The notes under the pieces were generated by a model that ran no database searches, was not told the DNA's origin, and saw only the letters and a program-made list of their open reading frames with translations. A program made the translations under genes and the position numbers. From contig JAAFHV010000013.1 in assembly GCA_013297655.1 (NCBI GenBank), positions 1-64,000 on the forward strand: a stretch of DNA of 64,000 bases. Reading direction: 5' to 3'. Shown piece by piece: positions 1 through 9,794 of this stretch (its first letter is position 1; the number at the start of each line of letters is the position of its first letter). The DNA is from Myxococcales bacterium. GTDB taxonomy: Bacteria > Myxococcota_A > Polyangia > Polyangiales > Polyangiaceae.

Positions 1-378
1 CGACTCGGCGCCGAGGACACGCTGCCCCTCCCGCGCGAGGGGGCCCCATATCGTCGCCACCCACTGCCGCGCGTGCTCCGTGAGCTCCACCAGCTCGCCA
101 CCCGGTCCTCGCGTCCGACGCGTGTATCCTGCAAGCTCGAGCCGTCGCAGGCGGTCGCGGGCGATACGGGCGGGCTCCACCCCCGGCTCTGCGAGCTTCG
201 CCGCGGTCGCCGCGCCGCCGTAGAGCAGCGCAGAGAGCACCGAAAGATCGCCGCGCGGGAGCCCGAGCGCCGCGGCGGCGGCCTCGTCGATCGTGTTCGT
301 CGCGTCTTGAAAGTGCACGATCTCGACCCCGATCATCGCGACGAGCGCCTCCTTTCGTTCTCTCGCGCTCGGTTTCAT
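1..378 (-). CDS. MarR-type winged-helix regulator (C-terminal end cut by window edge)
   Basis: The minus strand is open from an ATG at 378 to the window edge (126 codons, no stop). It contains a winged-helix pattern: LPRGDLSVLSALLYGG, a helix-turn-helix around residues 50-75, then a basic wing (RRTRGPGGELVELTEHARQW). This is typical of MarR/PadR-like regulators, which bind operators as dimers. It is divergent from the FAD monooxygenase at 500, an arrangement in which MarR proteins commonly control the neighbouring oxidoreductase. The 121-bp spacer shows no obvious palindrome, so autoregulation is inference. The alternative ATG 13 codons downstream (VAMIGVE) is also possible. Confidence 0.6.
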   Translation of the reverse strand, partial: MKPSARERKEALVAMIGVEIVHFQDATNTIDEAAAAALGLPRGDLSVLSALLYGGAATAAKLAEPGVEPARIARDRLRRLELAGYTRRTRGPGGELVELTEHARQWVATIWGPLAREGQRVLGAES

Positions 379-499
379 TTCGTCACGATGCCACGGTTCT
401 CGGGTGCTCCGCGGTGCCGCCCGCCGTTCGCAGCAAGATCGAGCAAAACCGAGCAGCCCGCGGGAAGACGTGGCTCGTGACCGCGCTTAACTCGAGCGG

Positions 500-1702
500 A
501 TGAACGAACGTCGAACGAAGGCTATCGTCGTGGGCTGCGGAATCGGAGGGCCCGTCGCTGCGATCGCGCTCACGAAGGTCGGATTTTCGACGGTCGTATA
601 CGAGGCGCACCTCGATCCGGATCACGACCGCGGGAGCTTCTTGAATACCGCCTCCAACGGCGTCGACGCCCTCCGCCTCCTCGGGATAGGCCCTCGCGCG
701 CTCGAAGCGGGATTCTCCACTCCACGCATGGTCATGTGGAGCGGCACCGGCAAGCGCCTCGGCGACGTCGCGAACGGGCGCACGAGCGCAGACGGCTCTA
801 CGAGCGTCACGATCGAACGAAGGCACCTTTACCGTGGATTGCGCGACGAAGCCTCCGCGCACGGAATTCGTATCGCTCACGGCAAGAAGCTGGACGGGCT
901 CGCGTTCGATGGCGACGGTGTATGCGTTTCGTTCGCGGACGGCTCGAGCGACCGCGCCGACCTCGTCGTCGGAGCCGATGGCATCCACTCGCGCGTACGC
1001 ACGCTCATCGATCCTTCGTGCCCGGCGCCGCGCTACACCGGACAGCTCAGCGTGGGCGGAATCACGCGCGGCGCGCGGATCTCCGCGACGCCGGGGGAAT
1101 ACCATATGATCTTCGGAAAGCGCGCCTTCTTCGGATACTCTGCTCCGCGCGCGGGCGAGGTGTATTGGTTCGCCAACGTGGCCGAGCCCGAGACCACCCG
1201 CGAGGCGCTCGCCGCGGTGGGCTCCGACGCGTGGAAAGCGCGCCTCGGAGCGCTCTTCGAGGGCGATGCCGGCCCCGCGATCGAGGCGATCGCGGCGACG
1301 GAGAACATCGTGGCATATCCAATCTTCGATATGCCACGAGTGCCCATTTGGAGGCGCGAGGGCGCGGTGCTCCTCGGTGACGCGGCGCACGCCACCTCGC
1401 CGAGCGCGGGGCAAGGGGCGGCGCTCGCGATCGAAGACGCGCTCGTCCTCGCGAAGTGCCTCCGCGACGTCGACGGGATCGAGCCGGCGCTCGCGGCGTA
1501 CGAAGCGCAGAGGCGGCCGCGGGTCGAGAAGGTCGTGAAGTACTCCGCGCGGGTCGGCGGCACGAAGGTGCCCGGTCCGTTCGGGCGCTGGCTACGCGAC
1601 CTCGTCATGCCCTATGTCTTGTCTCGATACGCCAATTCGGACGCGCACGCGTGGTTGTACGACTCCGGCCTCGGGTGGGACGAGCGCGCTGAAACCGGGT
1701 GA
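500..1702 (+). CDS. FAD-dependent monooxygenase (UbiH/TetX/zeaxanthin-epoxidase type)
   Basis: This 400-residue protein has the full flavoprotein hydroxylase signature. The N-terminal Rossmann dinucleotide motif GCGIGG is at residues 12-17. A DG motif (VVGADGIHSR) lies near residue 157, and the GD motif LLGDAAHATSPSAGQGAALAIEDA near residue 290 binds the FAD ribityl phosphate. Family members hydroxylate aromatic or polyketide-like substrates using NAD(P)H and O2; the substrate here cannot be read from sequence. No signal peptide is present, so it should be cytosolic. It is divergent from a MarR-like regulator, which suggests ligand-inducible expression. Length is normal for the family. Confidence 0.85.
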   Translation: MNERRTKAIVVGCGIGGPVAAIALTKVGFSTVVYEAHLDPDHDRGSFLNTASNGVDALRLLGIGPRALEAGFSTPRMVMWSGTGKRLGDVANGRTSADGSTSVTIERRHLYRGLRDEASAHGIRIAHGKKLDGLAFDGDGVCVSFADGSSDRADLVVGADGIHSRVRTLIDPSCPAPRYTGQLSVGGITRGARISATPGEYHMIFGKRAFFGYSAPRAGEVYWFANVAEPETTREALAAVGSDAWKARLGALFEGDAGPAIEAIAATENIVAYPIFDMPRVPIWRREGAVLLGDAAHATSPSAGQGAALAIEDALVLAKCLRDVDGIEPALAAYEAQRRPRVEKVVKYSARVGGTKVPGPFGRWLRDLVMPYVLSRYANSDAHAWLYDSGLGWDERAETG

Positions 1703-1867
1703 CGGTCTTTCGAGCGGCGTGTCGAAAGTGGACTCGACGAAAGCAAACGGGAACCCGAGCCACCGCTCTCGTAGATGAGGCATCCTGCCACAGTCCGCCT
1801 CGAAGATCGTCGGTGGTGCGGCACGCAGGCTTTCCGGTTCTCGGTCGGGGCTGGTAGAGGCGAGGGC

Positions 1868-3064
<1,197 letters not shown>

Positions 3065-3077
3065 CCCGCGCTTCACC

Positions 3078-3119
3078 AAAACGGCGACGTACCCCACGCG
3101 GGTGCGTCGCCGTTTTTTT
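3078..3119 (+). terminator. Rho-independent terminator
   Basis: A 12-bp perfect stem (AAAACGGCGACG with CGTCGCCGTTTT) encloses a short GC-rich loop and is followed by a run of seven T. It starts 14 bp after the stop of the methyltransferase-like lipoprotein. It also faces the 3' end of the convergent gene at 3209. Confidence 0.85.
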
Positions 3120-3208
3120 GCGTCCGCGACGGAGCACGCGCGGTCGAATCGATCACGCTCGCCGGACGCGCGCGACGACGAGGCGCGACGACGAGGCTCC
3201 GAGGCTCC

Positions 3209-4372
3209 TCAGCGAAATCCCTTCGCGAGGCCCGCCGCGAGCCAGTCACGGTAGGCGACATCGGCGGCGCGGTACGTCTGCACGCCCTTCTCCCCGCGCG
3301 TCGCGAAGAGCAGGCAGGCGACCTTCGGGGGCACGAACGCGGACCTTCGCAGCTCCTTTCCGGTCTGTGCATCATACACACGAAGAGTGACGTCTTCGTA
3401 GCGTATTTTGTACGAGAAGGACGCGTAGGGGCACGTCGCTCCCTCGCGGTACGTCGCGGTCTCGAGGGCCACGTAGCGCGCGTCCCGAACCTTGCCAGGC
3501 GCGCCGAGGTGCACGACCTCGCCGTCCGTCTGACGCCACACGATCGCCTCTACGGGAGCCTCCGAGGCCTTTGGCGCGCGCACCATCTGATCGACGGCCT
3601 CCGCGATCCACGCGCGATCGCGGAGCCCGGGAGAGCCGACGAGAAAGCTCTCCTCCGAAACCGCGCGCGCTCCGTTCTTCTCCACCACGAGCGAGAGCGT
3701 GCTCACGAGGCCCTTCGAGGGGGCGAGCGTCTCCAGCGCGAGGTTGCGCGCGATTTCGGAAGACGACACCTCCACGTCGGCGAGCCCCGTCTCCGGGACG
3801 ACCACCTGCGTGCTCCCGATCGTCACCTTCGCGCCCTTTGGCCCACCAACGACGACCGGCAGCGTTCGATCACCCGGAGCCCAGTAAATGACCGCCGCCT
3901 CTTTGCCACTTTCCTGGTGCGCGCCGGCGCGGGCGCGGGCGAGCGAGATCGGCAGTGGCTTGCCGGTGAGCGCGCGTCTCCCGTGCAGGATCGCGGCGCC
4001 GAGGGGCTCCTCGGGGAGCCACGGGAGCGACGCTATCGGGACCGGCAGGGTGACCTTGCTCGTGCCCCAGCGATCTTTGCGAAACCCCTTCTGGCCCGCG
4101 GCGACATCGATCGCGCTGCCGTAGTATCCGCGCCAACGGGACCGCGGGAGGGTGAGGTTCACGTTGCCGCTCGGTGGCACCAGCGTGCCGCCGCCCTCAC
4201 GCACGTGGTTCGAAAGCTCGACCTTCACGCCGGGCTCGGTCGTCACGCGCACCACCACCGCGGAGGGGGTCACCTCGACGAGCTCGGCGGTGACCGCGAT
4301 CGGCTTCGGCTTGCACGCCATGGAGCTGGTCGCTGCGACGAAACAGACACAAAGCGTCAGGCACTTCCGCAT
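3209..4372 (-). CDS. Lipoprotein of unknown function
   Basis: This is a 387-residue protein starting at the ATG at 4372. The start was chosen because it opens into a signal peptide with lipobox SMAC (MRKCLTLCVCFVAATSSMAC). The frame is open further upstream to 4543, but that stretch is Arg/Pro-rich and looks non-coding. The mature part begins with a beta-rich segment (ITAELVEVTPSAVVVRVTTEPGVKVEL) resembling an Ig-like or PEGA-like fold, followed by regions without recognisable motifs. It is probably anchored in the inner or outer membrane. It converges on the upstream methyltransferase-like gene across a terminator. No function is assigned. Confidence 0.7.
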   Translation of the reverse strand: MRKCLTLCVCFVAATSSMACKPKPIAVTAELVEVTPSAVVVRVTTEPGVKVELSNHVREGGGTLVPPSGNVNLTLPRSRWRGYYGSAIDVAAGQKGFRKDRWGTSKVTLPVPIASLPWLPEEPLGAAILHGRRALTGKPLPISLARARAGAHQESGKEAAVIYWAPGDRTLPVVVGGPKGAKVTIGSTQVVVPETGLADVEVSSSEIARNLALETLAPSKGLVSTLSLVVEKNGARAVSEESFLVGSPGLRDRAWIAEAVDQMVRAPKASEAPVEAIVWRQTDGEVVHLGAPGKVRDARYVALETATYREGATCPYASFSYKIRYEDVTLRVYDAQTGKELRRSAFVPPKVACLLFATRGEKGVQTYRAADVAYRDWLAAGLAKGFR

Positions 4373-4578
4373 GCCGGAAGTTAACACGCGCGCCTCCCGC
4401 GGCGATCCGCCACCTGGCGGGTGCCGAGGTCCGTCGCACGCCGGCGCTTGCCGATCCAGGGACGTGCGGCCGACGAGAACGAGCCACCTCGCGGGCTCGC
4501 GCGGGCACGGAGCGACGGCGCTCACGGGGTCGCGGCAGAGCACTCACGAGCGCGTCGCTCACGCATGCCACGTAGCCG

Positions 4579-5574
4579 CTACGGACGAGGCGCAGCCGTG
4601 CGAGGCGGAGAAGATCGACGCCCGAGATCGTGGCCGACGATCCGTGACAGCGACGCGCGGACCGGATCGACGAGGGCGGAAATCAACGTACGCTCGTGGT
4701 TTCGCTCCGCGCGCACGAGGCCGACCCGCGGCGGCCTCTCGCGTGTCGCGATGCGCAGGGTGCCGAAGAGGAGATCCCAGATCGCGAGCGCTGAGCCGTA
4801 ATTGCTGGATACTTTTGCGAATTTTGCGTGATGGAGCTGGTGCTGGGCCGGGCTCACGAAGATACGCTCGAGCGGCGCGGGCCAGGCCACGAACGCGTGC
4901 GAGTGGCGCAAGCTCGCGCCGGCCATCGTCCAGAGGAAGCCAATCGCGTCGACCCCGAAGATCTCGATCGCCCGCAGCTTGCCAGGATAGAGCCACACGA
5001 AGACGCCCGTCACGAGACCGGCGGTGAGCACGCCGCGCGCTTGGTTCAAGGCGCTCTCGATGGGGTGGACCCGGTAGAGCGTGAGGGGCGTGAGCAGGTC
5101 GGCGGAGTGGTGCACCTTGTGGATCTCCCAGAGCGCGGGCACCGCGTGCATGGTGCGGTGGACCCCATAGCGCGTGAGATCGTCGGCGACGAAGAGCGCG
5201 ACCGTGAAGGCGACGAACAGCCACGTGCGATCGGCGGGAGCGACGAGCCCGGACCGACCCACGTGCTCCAGCGCGAACCCCGCGATCGCCATCGCGATCC
5301 CGAGCGCACCGACGCGAAACGGCCAAACCAACACCGCGTGCACGAGCCCACGCACCACGCACCACGCGACGTCGAAGCGCGACGACGCGTGGAAAAAGAG
5401 CTTCCGCGGGAAGAGCCAGCGCCCGAGCGACGCACGCGCCACACGCCGCCGCGCGACAATCCACGCGAGCGTGACGAAGCCCACCGAGCACAGTAGGTAC
5501 GGCAAATGAACCCGGTGGCTCGGCCCGAACAGCGCGACGAATGGCTCGATCAGCGATTCCAGAAGAGGTGGCAC
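4579..5574 (-). CDS. Sterol desaturase / fatty acid hydroxylase family membrane protein
   Basis: The 331-residue integral membrane protein carries the di-iron histidine boxes of the fatty acid hydroxylase superfamily: HRTMH (HxxxH) near residue 141, HKVHH (HxxHH) near 153, a later SHAFV segment and QLHHAKF near residue 248. Several hydrophobic helices precede and separate the boxes. Members use a non-haem di-iron centre and O2 to hydroxylate or desaturate lipids or sterols. Some myxobacteria make sterols, but the substrate is not deducible here. The start is a GTG preceded by a GGAG ribosome-binding site about 7 nt upstream. Confidence 0.82.
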   Translation of the reverse strand: MPPLLESLIEPFVALFGPSHRVHLPYLLCSVGFVTLAWIVARRRVARASLGRWLFPRKLFFHASSRFDVAWCVVRGLVHAVLVWPFRVGALGIAMAIAGFALEHVGRSGLVAPADRTWLFVAFTVALFVADDLTRYGVHRTMHAVPALWEIHKVHHSADLLTPLTLYRVHPIESALNQARGVLTAGLVTGVFVWLYPGKLRAIEIFGVDAIGFLWTMAGASLRHSHAFVAWPAPLERIFVSPAQHQLHHAKFAKVSSNYGSALAIWDLLFGTLRIATRERPPRVGLVRAERNHERTLISALVDPVRASLSRIVGHDLGRRSSPPRTAAPRP

Positions 5575-5667
5575 TCAAAGCTCCGACTACCCAAAACGAC
5601 AGATATGAAAGGAGCGGGGGCGACGACGACAATGCCGCTTTCCCGAAGCGCGCGCTCGGCGTCGGAG

Positions 5668-6963
5668 TCAGTCGTTGTCGCCTTCGACCCTCTTCGGGAG
5701 CTCGAGATCGAACGCGGAGAGCACCTCGACCTTGAGCACGTCGGTCATCTTGCGGACGGCGTCGTGGAGCGCGATCACCTTGTCGGGCTCGCGCGCGATC
5801 GCGTCCTCGAGAGATGCGCTCGAGATCGCGCCGGCAGCCTTTTTTGCCTCGTCCGAGGCCGCGCGCATGTCGTTCGATACGGTCTTTGCGCCAAGGCCCT
5901 CGAGCAAATCGTCGAGTGCGATTCCGGCCCCGCCGACCCCTCCCTCGCCGCAGCCGAAGAAGATCCGCGAGAAGGCCTCCAGGTTCGCCCTGATCCACGG
6001 CATATCGAGCTTCGCGTAAACGGACTCCACCTGCTTCGCACAAGAAGCGCCGGTGCAGCCAGATTTGGCGAGCGGCCGCCCGAGCTTTTGGTCTTTTAAG
6101 TCCGACTCGAGATAAAAGAGCGCGTCGACGATCGCGTTGATGGCGATTTGTTGCGACCCGAAGTGCCGACTCCCCGCGCCAGCCTTCGCGAGCTCGCCGG
6201 AGAAGTCTCCGCCCACGGGATCCCACTTCTGCGCGACACCTTCGAGGCGGGCGCTCACGTCCTTCGCGACGACGGCGAGGTATTCGCGACGACGGGCCGC
6301 GCGCTCGGGCTCGGCGACGGCGGCCCACGTGCCTTCCGTGTTGACGACGGACGTGGGGGCGCAGGCGTTCTCGGCTCCGGTGCGGTGGACGAGCGACTCG
6401 GCCGCGCCGAGGCCACGCGCAGCGACGAGCGACCGCGCGACAAAATCGCCGGCCGCGTAGCCCTTCGAAACGAGCGTCTCGTCGACGAGGCAGGGGTTCA
6501 GCGCGGGCCACGCGTAGACGTGGACGCGGGTGTCCTCGCCGCCGGGCGACGTCTTTGGGCCATACGGTCCGAGGCGCACGATCTCCGCTTTTTGCACCGA
6601 GATCATGAGCGCGGCATAGGCGGCCTTCGTGGCTTCACGGTTCGTGTCGCTCGGGTCGCGGACCGCGGCGGTGCACGCCGCCTCGAAGGCCCTCGCGGAG
6701 ACCGCGGCTTCGCGCGCGATGCCGTAGGTGCACGCGGCGATCGACGCGAGCACGTCGGCGCGGGTGAACGTACCGGCCTCCGTCTCGTAGACCGTCGCGT
6801 CGCCGGTTGGCTTCGGCACAGCCGTCTTCGCGGTCGTGCACGAGACGAGCGCGACGAGCCCAGCCGCGACGACGAGCGGCGCAAAGGCGAACACACGCGG
6901 ATATGGACGGCCACGGCCCCCAGGCGTGCCGCGCGTTCCGCCGAGAGAACCGGAGGCGCTCAC
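5668..6963 (-). CDS. Imelysin-family (M75-like) lipoprotein
   Basis: The GTG start at 6963 overlaps the stop of the upstream DUF4920-like gene in a GTGA junction, giving 431 residues and an N-terminal segment ending in lipobox LVSC. The middle holds the imelysin signature GPYGPKTSPGGEDTRVHVYAWPALNPCLVDETL, in which the Trp-Pro and Asn-Pro-Cys-x-Val-Asp elements are typical. The family's GxHxxE site reads GLGAAE (RGLGAAESLV), so the histidine is missing, as in the imelysin-like proteins that are not thought to be peptidases. Family members are often iron-regulated. Here a Fur-like palindrome precedes the operon, which supports a periplasmic role in iron handling. Confidence 0.75.
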   Translation of the reverse strand: MSASGSLGGTRGTPGGRGRPYPRVFAFAPLVVAAGLVALVSCTTAKTAVPKPTGDATVYETEAGTFTRADVLASIAACTYGIAREAAVSARAFEAACTAAVRDPSDTNREATKAAYAALMISVQKAEIVRLGPYGPKTSPGGEDTRVHVYAWPALNPCLVDETLVSKGYAAGDFVARSLVAARGLGAAESLVHRTGAENACAPTSVVNTEGTWAAVAEPERAARRREYLAVVAKDVSARLEGVAQKWDPVGGDFSGELAKAGAGSRHFGSQQIAINAIVDALFYLESDLKDQKLGRPLAKSGCTGASCAKQVESVYAKLDMPWIRANLEAFSRIFFGCGEGGVGGAGIALDDLLEGLGAKTVSNDMRAASDEAKKAAGAISSASLEDAIAREPDKVIALHDAVRKMTDVLKVEVLSAFDLELPKRVEGDND

Positions 6964-7520
6964 TGGGCGTTGCGGCCGCGCATCTCGACGCCGTACGCCG
7001 TGAATTCGGCCGTCTCGGCGGTGCCGTCGGGGTTCTTGTTGGTGATCGTCGCGCCCTCTTCTTCCATGTGCGTGACCTCTTCGGCCGTCATCATGCGAAC
7101 CTTGAGGGTGCCCTCCATCTTCACCCGCGCGCCGCGTGAGTTGAGGGGCACGAAGAACTTGTAGTTGCGGAAACGGACCGTGAGCGACAGCGCCGAGCGA
7201 TCGCTCTCCGGTCGCACGTCCATCCAGCAGCCGCGCTTGAGACAGTTCTGGCGAACGACGCCGGAGGTGGTGAGCTTCTTCCCCGCGTAGTCCTTCGGCT
7301 TGGCGAGCAGCTCCTCGAACGAGACCTCGCTCGACCCGGTCAGCTCGGCGCCGAACAGCTCGAACGGCTCGGCGGGCGTCTCGGCCGGGGTCTCCGTCGG
7401 CGTGGCGACCGGCGGAGCCTTGGCAGTGCCCTCCCCCGTCGGCTGCGGCTCGGCCGCCGAGGCACAGGCGAAGACGAAGAACGGAAGAACCAGCGACGCG
7501 ACCGTGGTGCGAGAGAACAT
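6960..7520 (-). CDS. DUF4920-like lipoprotein, first gene of the imelysin operon
   Basis: This is a 186-residue protein with a signal peptide and lipobox (FFVFAC, Cys about residue 19). A Thr/Pro/Glu-rich linker (residues 25-52) leads into a small OB-like domain. Conserved features are LTTSGVVRQNCLKRGCWMDVRP, a strand FVPLNSRGARVKMEGTL, and a C-terminal EEVTHMEEEGA. This matches the pattern of DUF4920 proteins, whose Cys/His residues suggest metal or redox binding. It is translationally coupled to the imelysin-like gene (GTGA overlap). Its ATG lies 15 bp from the edge of a perfect 21-bp palindrome resembling a Fur box, so iron-dependent repression is likely. Confidence 0.75.
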   Translation of the reverse strand: MFSRTTVASLVLPFFVFACASAAEPQPTGEGTAKAPPVATPTETPAETPAEPFELFGAELTGSSEVSFEELLAKPKDYAGKKLTTSGVVRQNCLKRGCWMDVRPESDRSALSLTVRFRNYKFFVPLNSRGARVKMEGTLKVRMMTAEEVTHMEEEGATITNKNPDGTAETAEFTAYGVEMRGRNAQ

Positions 7521-7535
7521 GCGCGCACCATATGA

Positions 7536-7556
7536 TCTTGAAAATCATTTTCAAGA
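7536..7556. promoter_or_regulatory. Fur-box-like perfect 21-bp palindrome
   Basis: The arms TCTTGAAAAT and ATTTTCAAGA are exact reverse complements around a single central C at 7546. The core TTGAAAATCATTTTCAA closely resembles Fur operators. It lies between divergent genes, 15 bp from the ATG of the DUF4920/imelysin operon and 36 bp from the ATG of the lipoprotein at 7593. It is therefore placed to repress both. Confidence 0.75.
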
Positions 7557-7592
7557 AGATTCGGGGAGCCGCGTTTGCTATCGCGTGCGTCG

Positions 7593-8348
7593 ATGGGAAA
7601 CCGCATCCTCGGGTCGCTCGCAGGCGCTGCATCGTTGGCCGTTTTGGTCACCGCGTGCTCGTCCACCACCGCCGCTCCGACGGACGGAGGGCTCGAAGGC
7701 GGCGCGCGCGGGGTCGACCCGTTTTGCCGCACGCGGCCGCGCCTCTCGTTCTGCGAGGACTTCGACGAGAAGCCCCTCCCCGGAACGTTCGACGCGATCG
7801 AAGGCGACGCGACGCTCTTCTCGCTCGAGCCTAGGAAAGACTCCCCGTCGGAGCCGAACGTCGCGGTGCTCACGCCGAGAGAAGGCAGCACCGACGCCCG
7901 CTTCGTGACGCTCGCGAAAGAAGGGATCAAGTACAACTTGTTCTTCCTCGCGCAGCTCTTCCCCGGGCACGGCCGGGTCGACCTCGCGGGGGTAGAGGAC
8001 GGCGTATACAAGCTCGTCATCGGCCTCGACGCGAAAGACACCTGGTACGTCGAAGAGACCCGTTTCGACCAAAATGGAGGATCCAGTCCCACCCTCCTCT
8101 TGCGCGAGACGAAGGTCGCCGTCGACCCGAACGATCTCACCTCCGTGCGCCTCGACGTCTACGTCGACGGCCCGGGAATCGGGCATATGCGCTTTCGCTC
8201 GGGCGACGACGTCGTGTACGAGAACGAACCGCTCGCGTTCCCGTCCGCCAAAACGACCCTCGCTCCGAGGGTGTTCGTCGGGGAGAAGATACGCGAGGGC
8301 GCAGCGGCCAAGCTCGTGCTCGACAGCGTGACCCTCGGCGAGGACTGA
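7593..8348 (+). CDS. Lipoprotein of unknown function, divergent from the imelysin operon
   Basis: The ATG at 7593 opens a 251-residue protein with a lipoprotein signal (lipobox VTAC, Cys about residue 21). The mature part has paired cysteines early (DPFCRTRPRLSFCEDFDEKPLPG). A beta-rich body ends in VFVGEKIREGAAAKLVLDSVTL, a pattern seen in concanavalin/laminin-G-like jelly-roll lipoproteins of myxobacteria. That assignment is tentative. It shares the Fur-like palindrome at 7536 with the divergent operon, so it may be co-regulated by iron. An upstream TTG at 7575 is possible but lacks a ribosome-binding site. Confidence 0.68.
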   Translation: MGNRILGSLAGAASLAVLVTACSSTTAAPTDGGLEGGARGVDPFCRTRPRLSFCEDFDEKPLPGTFDAIEGDATLFSLEPRKDSPSEPNVAVLTPREGSTDARFVTLAKEGIKYNLFFLAQLFPGHGRVDLAGVEDGVYKLVIGLDAKDTWYVEETRFDQNGGSSPTLLLRETKVAVDPNDLTSVRLDVYVDGPGIGHMRFRSGDDVVYENEPLAFPSAKTTLAPRVFVGEKIREGAAAKLVLDSVTLGED

Positions 8349-8435
8349 GCGCGACGACAAACGCACGCGCGGCTTACGTGCGTAATACATATTTTACGGA
8401 GGGCTCCCTTCGCGAGCGAAGAGACGCGCCGTCGT

Positions 8436-9794
8436 TTACTCGGCGCGACGGACGAAGGACGCCGCGAAGTACCCGTCGGTGCCGTGGTCGCTCGGCAACA
8501 GACGAAACGCGCTCGCCTCGCCGAACACGCGGCGCACGTCCTCGGAGGCGAATGGCGCTGGCGTGAAGCTCGGGTTCTCGGCGACGAACGCGTCGACCAC
8601 GTCTTCCGCTTCGTCGCGGAGCACGCTGCACACCGAGTACACCAGCCTTCCGCCGGGACGGACGAGGGTGGCTGCCCGCGCGAGGATGCGGCCCTCGAGG
8701 ACGGCGAGCTCCGTCAGGCTCTCGGCGGTGCGACGGAGCCAGAGATCGGGGCGCCTGCGCAAGGTGCCGGTGCCGGAACAGGGCGAGTCGACGAGCACCG
8801 CGTCGTACCCGCTCGGCGCGTCGCCGGTGCCGACCGACCAGTCGACCGCGAAGGTCGCGCCGAGCTTCGCGCCCCGTGCCTCGAGCTCGGTCGCGAGGCG
8901 CTCGAGCTTCTTCGGGTGCAAATCGGCCGCGTCGCACGAGCCCGCGCGGGCGGCGAGGAGCGCCGTTTTGTTTCCGCGACCGGCGCACGCGTCGAGCACG
9001 CGCTCTCCCGGCCGTGCGCCCACCGCGAGGGCGAGGAGCTGCGAGCCTTCTTCTTGGACGAACGTTCCGTCGCCGATCGACGCCGCGAGGGTGGCCGGGT
9101 TTCCCCCGCCCTTCACCGTGAACGCGAGCGGCGATACGCGCCCCTCTACGACCACCGCGCTCGGTGAAATTTCGCTCGCACGCGCCATCGCTCGCGCGCG
9201 GAGCTCTGGAGCGGGCACACCGAAACAGGGCGGCGGTGGCACGTGCGACGCGGCGAGGAACGCCTTCGCGCCCTCGGCGCCGAGCGACCTCACGAGCGCG
9301 ACGCGGAGCCACTCGGGAGCCTGCGCGACGAGCGCTTCGATGCGCGCCGCGTCGTCGAACGTGGCGGCGCGCTCCGAGAGCCGACGAAGCACCGCGTTCG
9401 CGAACCCGGCCACCCGTTCGCCACGAACGGCGCGAACGAGATCGACCGCCTCGTTGACCGCCGCGAACGCGGGCACCCGATCGAGGCCGAAGAGCTGGTA
9501 CCCCGCGACGAGCAAATTCGAGTGAGTCTCGGGATCCAGATCGGCCTTGCCACGAGACGACGCGCGCGCGATCTCGGCGTCGACGAGGGCGCGGTACCGG
9601 AGGGCCCCGTAGACGAGCTCGGTCGTGAGAGCTCGCTCGCGGGCGTCGAGCTGGACCGCGCGATCGATCTCGGACGAGAGCGCAGCGGCGGCGAACGCAC
9701 CGTCACGTAGCGTGCGCGCGACGACACGCGCCGCGACGAGCCTCGCCGTCGGTTTCAGCCTGGGTTTGTCCACCGTGCTCTTGCTGGGCTTCAC
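8436..9794 (-). CDS. rsmB: 16S rRNA m5C967 methyltransferase RsmB
   Basis: The 452-residue protein has a NusB-like RNA-binding domain (about residues 15-145) followed by a SAM-dependent RNA m5C methyltransferase domain. Motif I reads VLDACAGRGNKT, motif IV reads VLVDSPCSGTGTLRRRPD with the release cysteine, and motif VI reads LVYSVCS with the catalytic cysteine. RsmB methylates C967 of 16S rRNA using SAM in the cytosol. The start is a GTG that overlaps the stop of the upstream IPT-repeat lipoprotein (GTGA), so its translation may depend on that gene. Both cysteines are present, so it should be active. Confidence 0.93.
   Translation of the reverse strand: MKPSKSTVDKPRLKPTARLVAARVVARTLRDGAFAAAALSSEIDRAVQLDARERALTTELVYGALRYRALVDAEIARASSRGKADLDPETHSNLLVAGYQLFGLDRVPAFAAVNEAVDLVRAVRGERVAGFANAVLRRLSERAATFDDAARIEALVAQAPEWLRVALVRSLGAEGAKAFLAASHVPPPPCFGVPAPELRARAMARASEISPSAVVVEGRVSPLAFTVKGGGNPATLAASIGDGTFVQEEGSQLLALAVGARPGERVLDACAGRGNKTALLAARAGSCDAADLHPKKLERLATELEARGAKLGATFAVDWSVGTGDAPSGYDAVLVDSPCSGTGTLRRRPDLWLRRTAESLTELAVLEGRILARAATLVRPGGRLVYSVCSVLRDEAEDVVDAFVAENPSFTPAPFASEDVRRVFGEASAFRLLPSDHGTDGYFAASFVRRAE

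Noticed and set aside
383-1414. A 343-residue minus-strand frame opposite the FAD monooxygenase
   Set aside because: It is an Arg/Ala-rich shadow that overlaps a gene with clear flavoprotein motifs.
8374-8385. Palindrome TTACGTGCGTAA between convergent genes
   Set aside because: It is only 12 bp, without a T-run, and both flanking genes end here, so neither an operator nor a terminator role is convincing.
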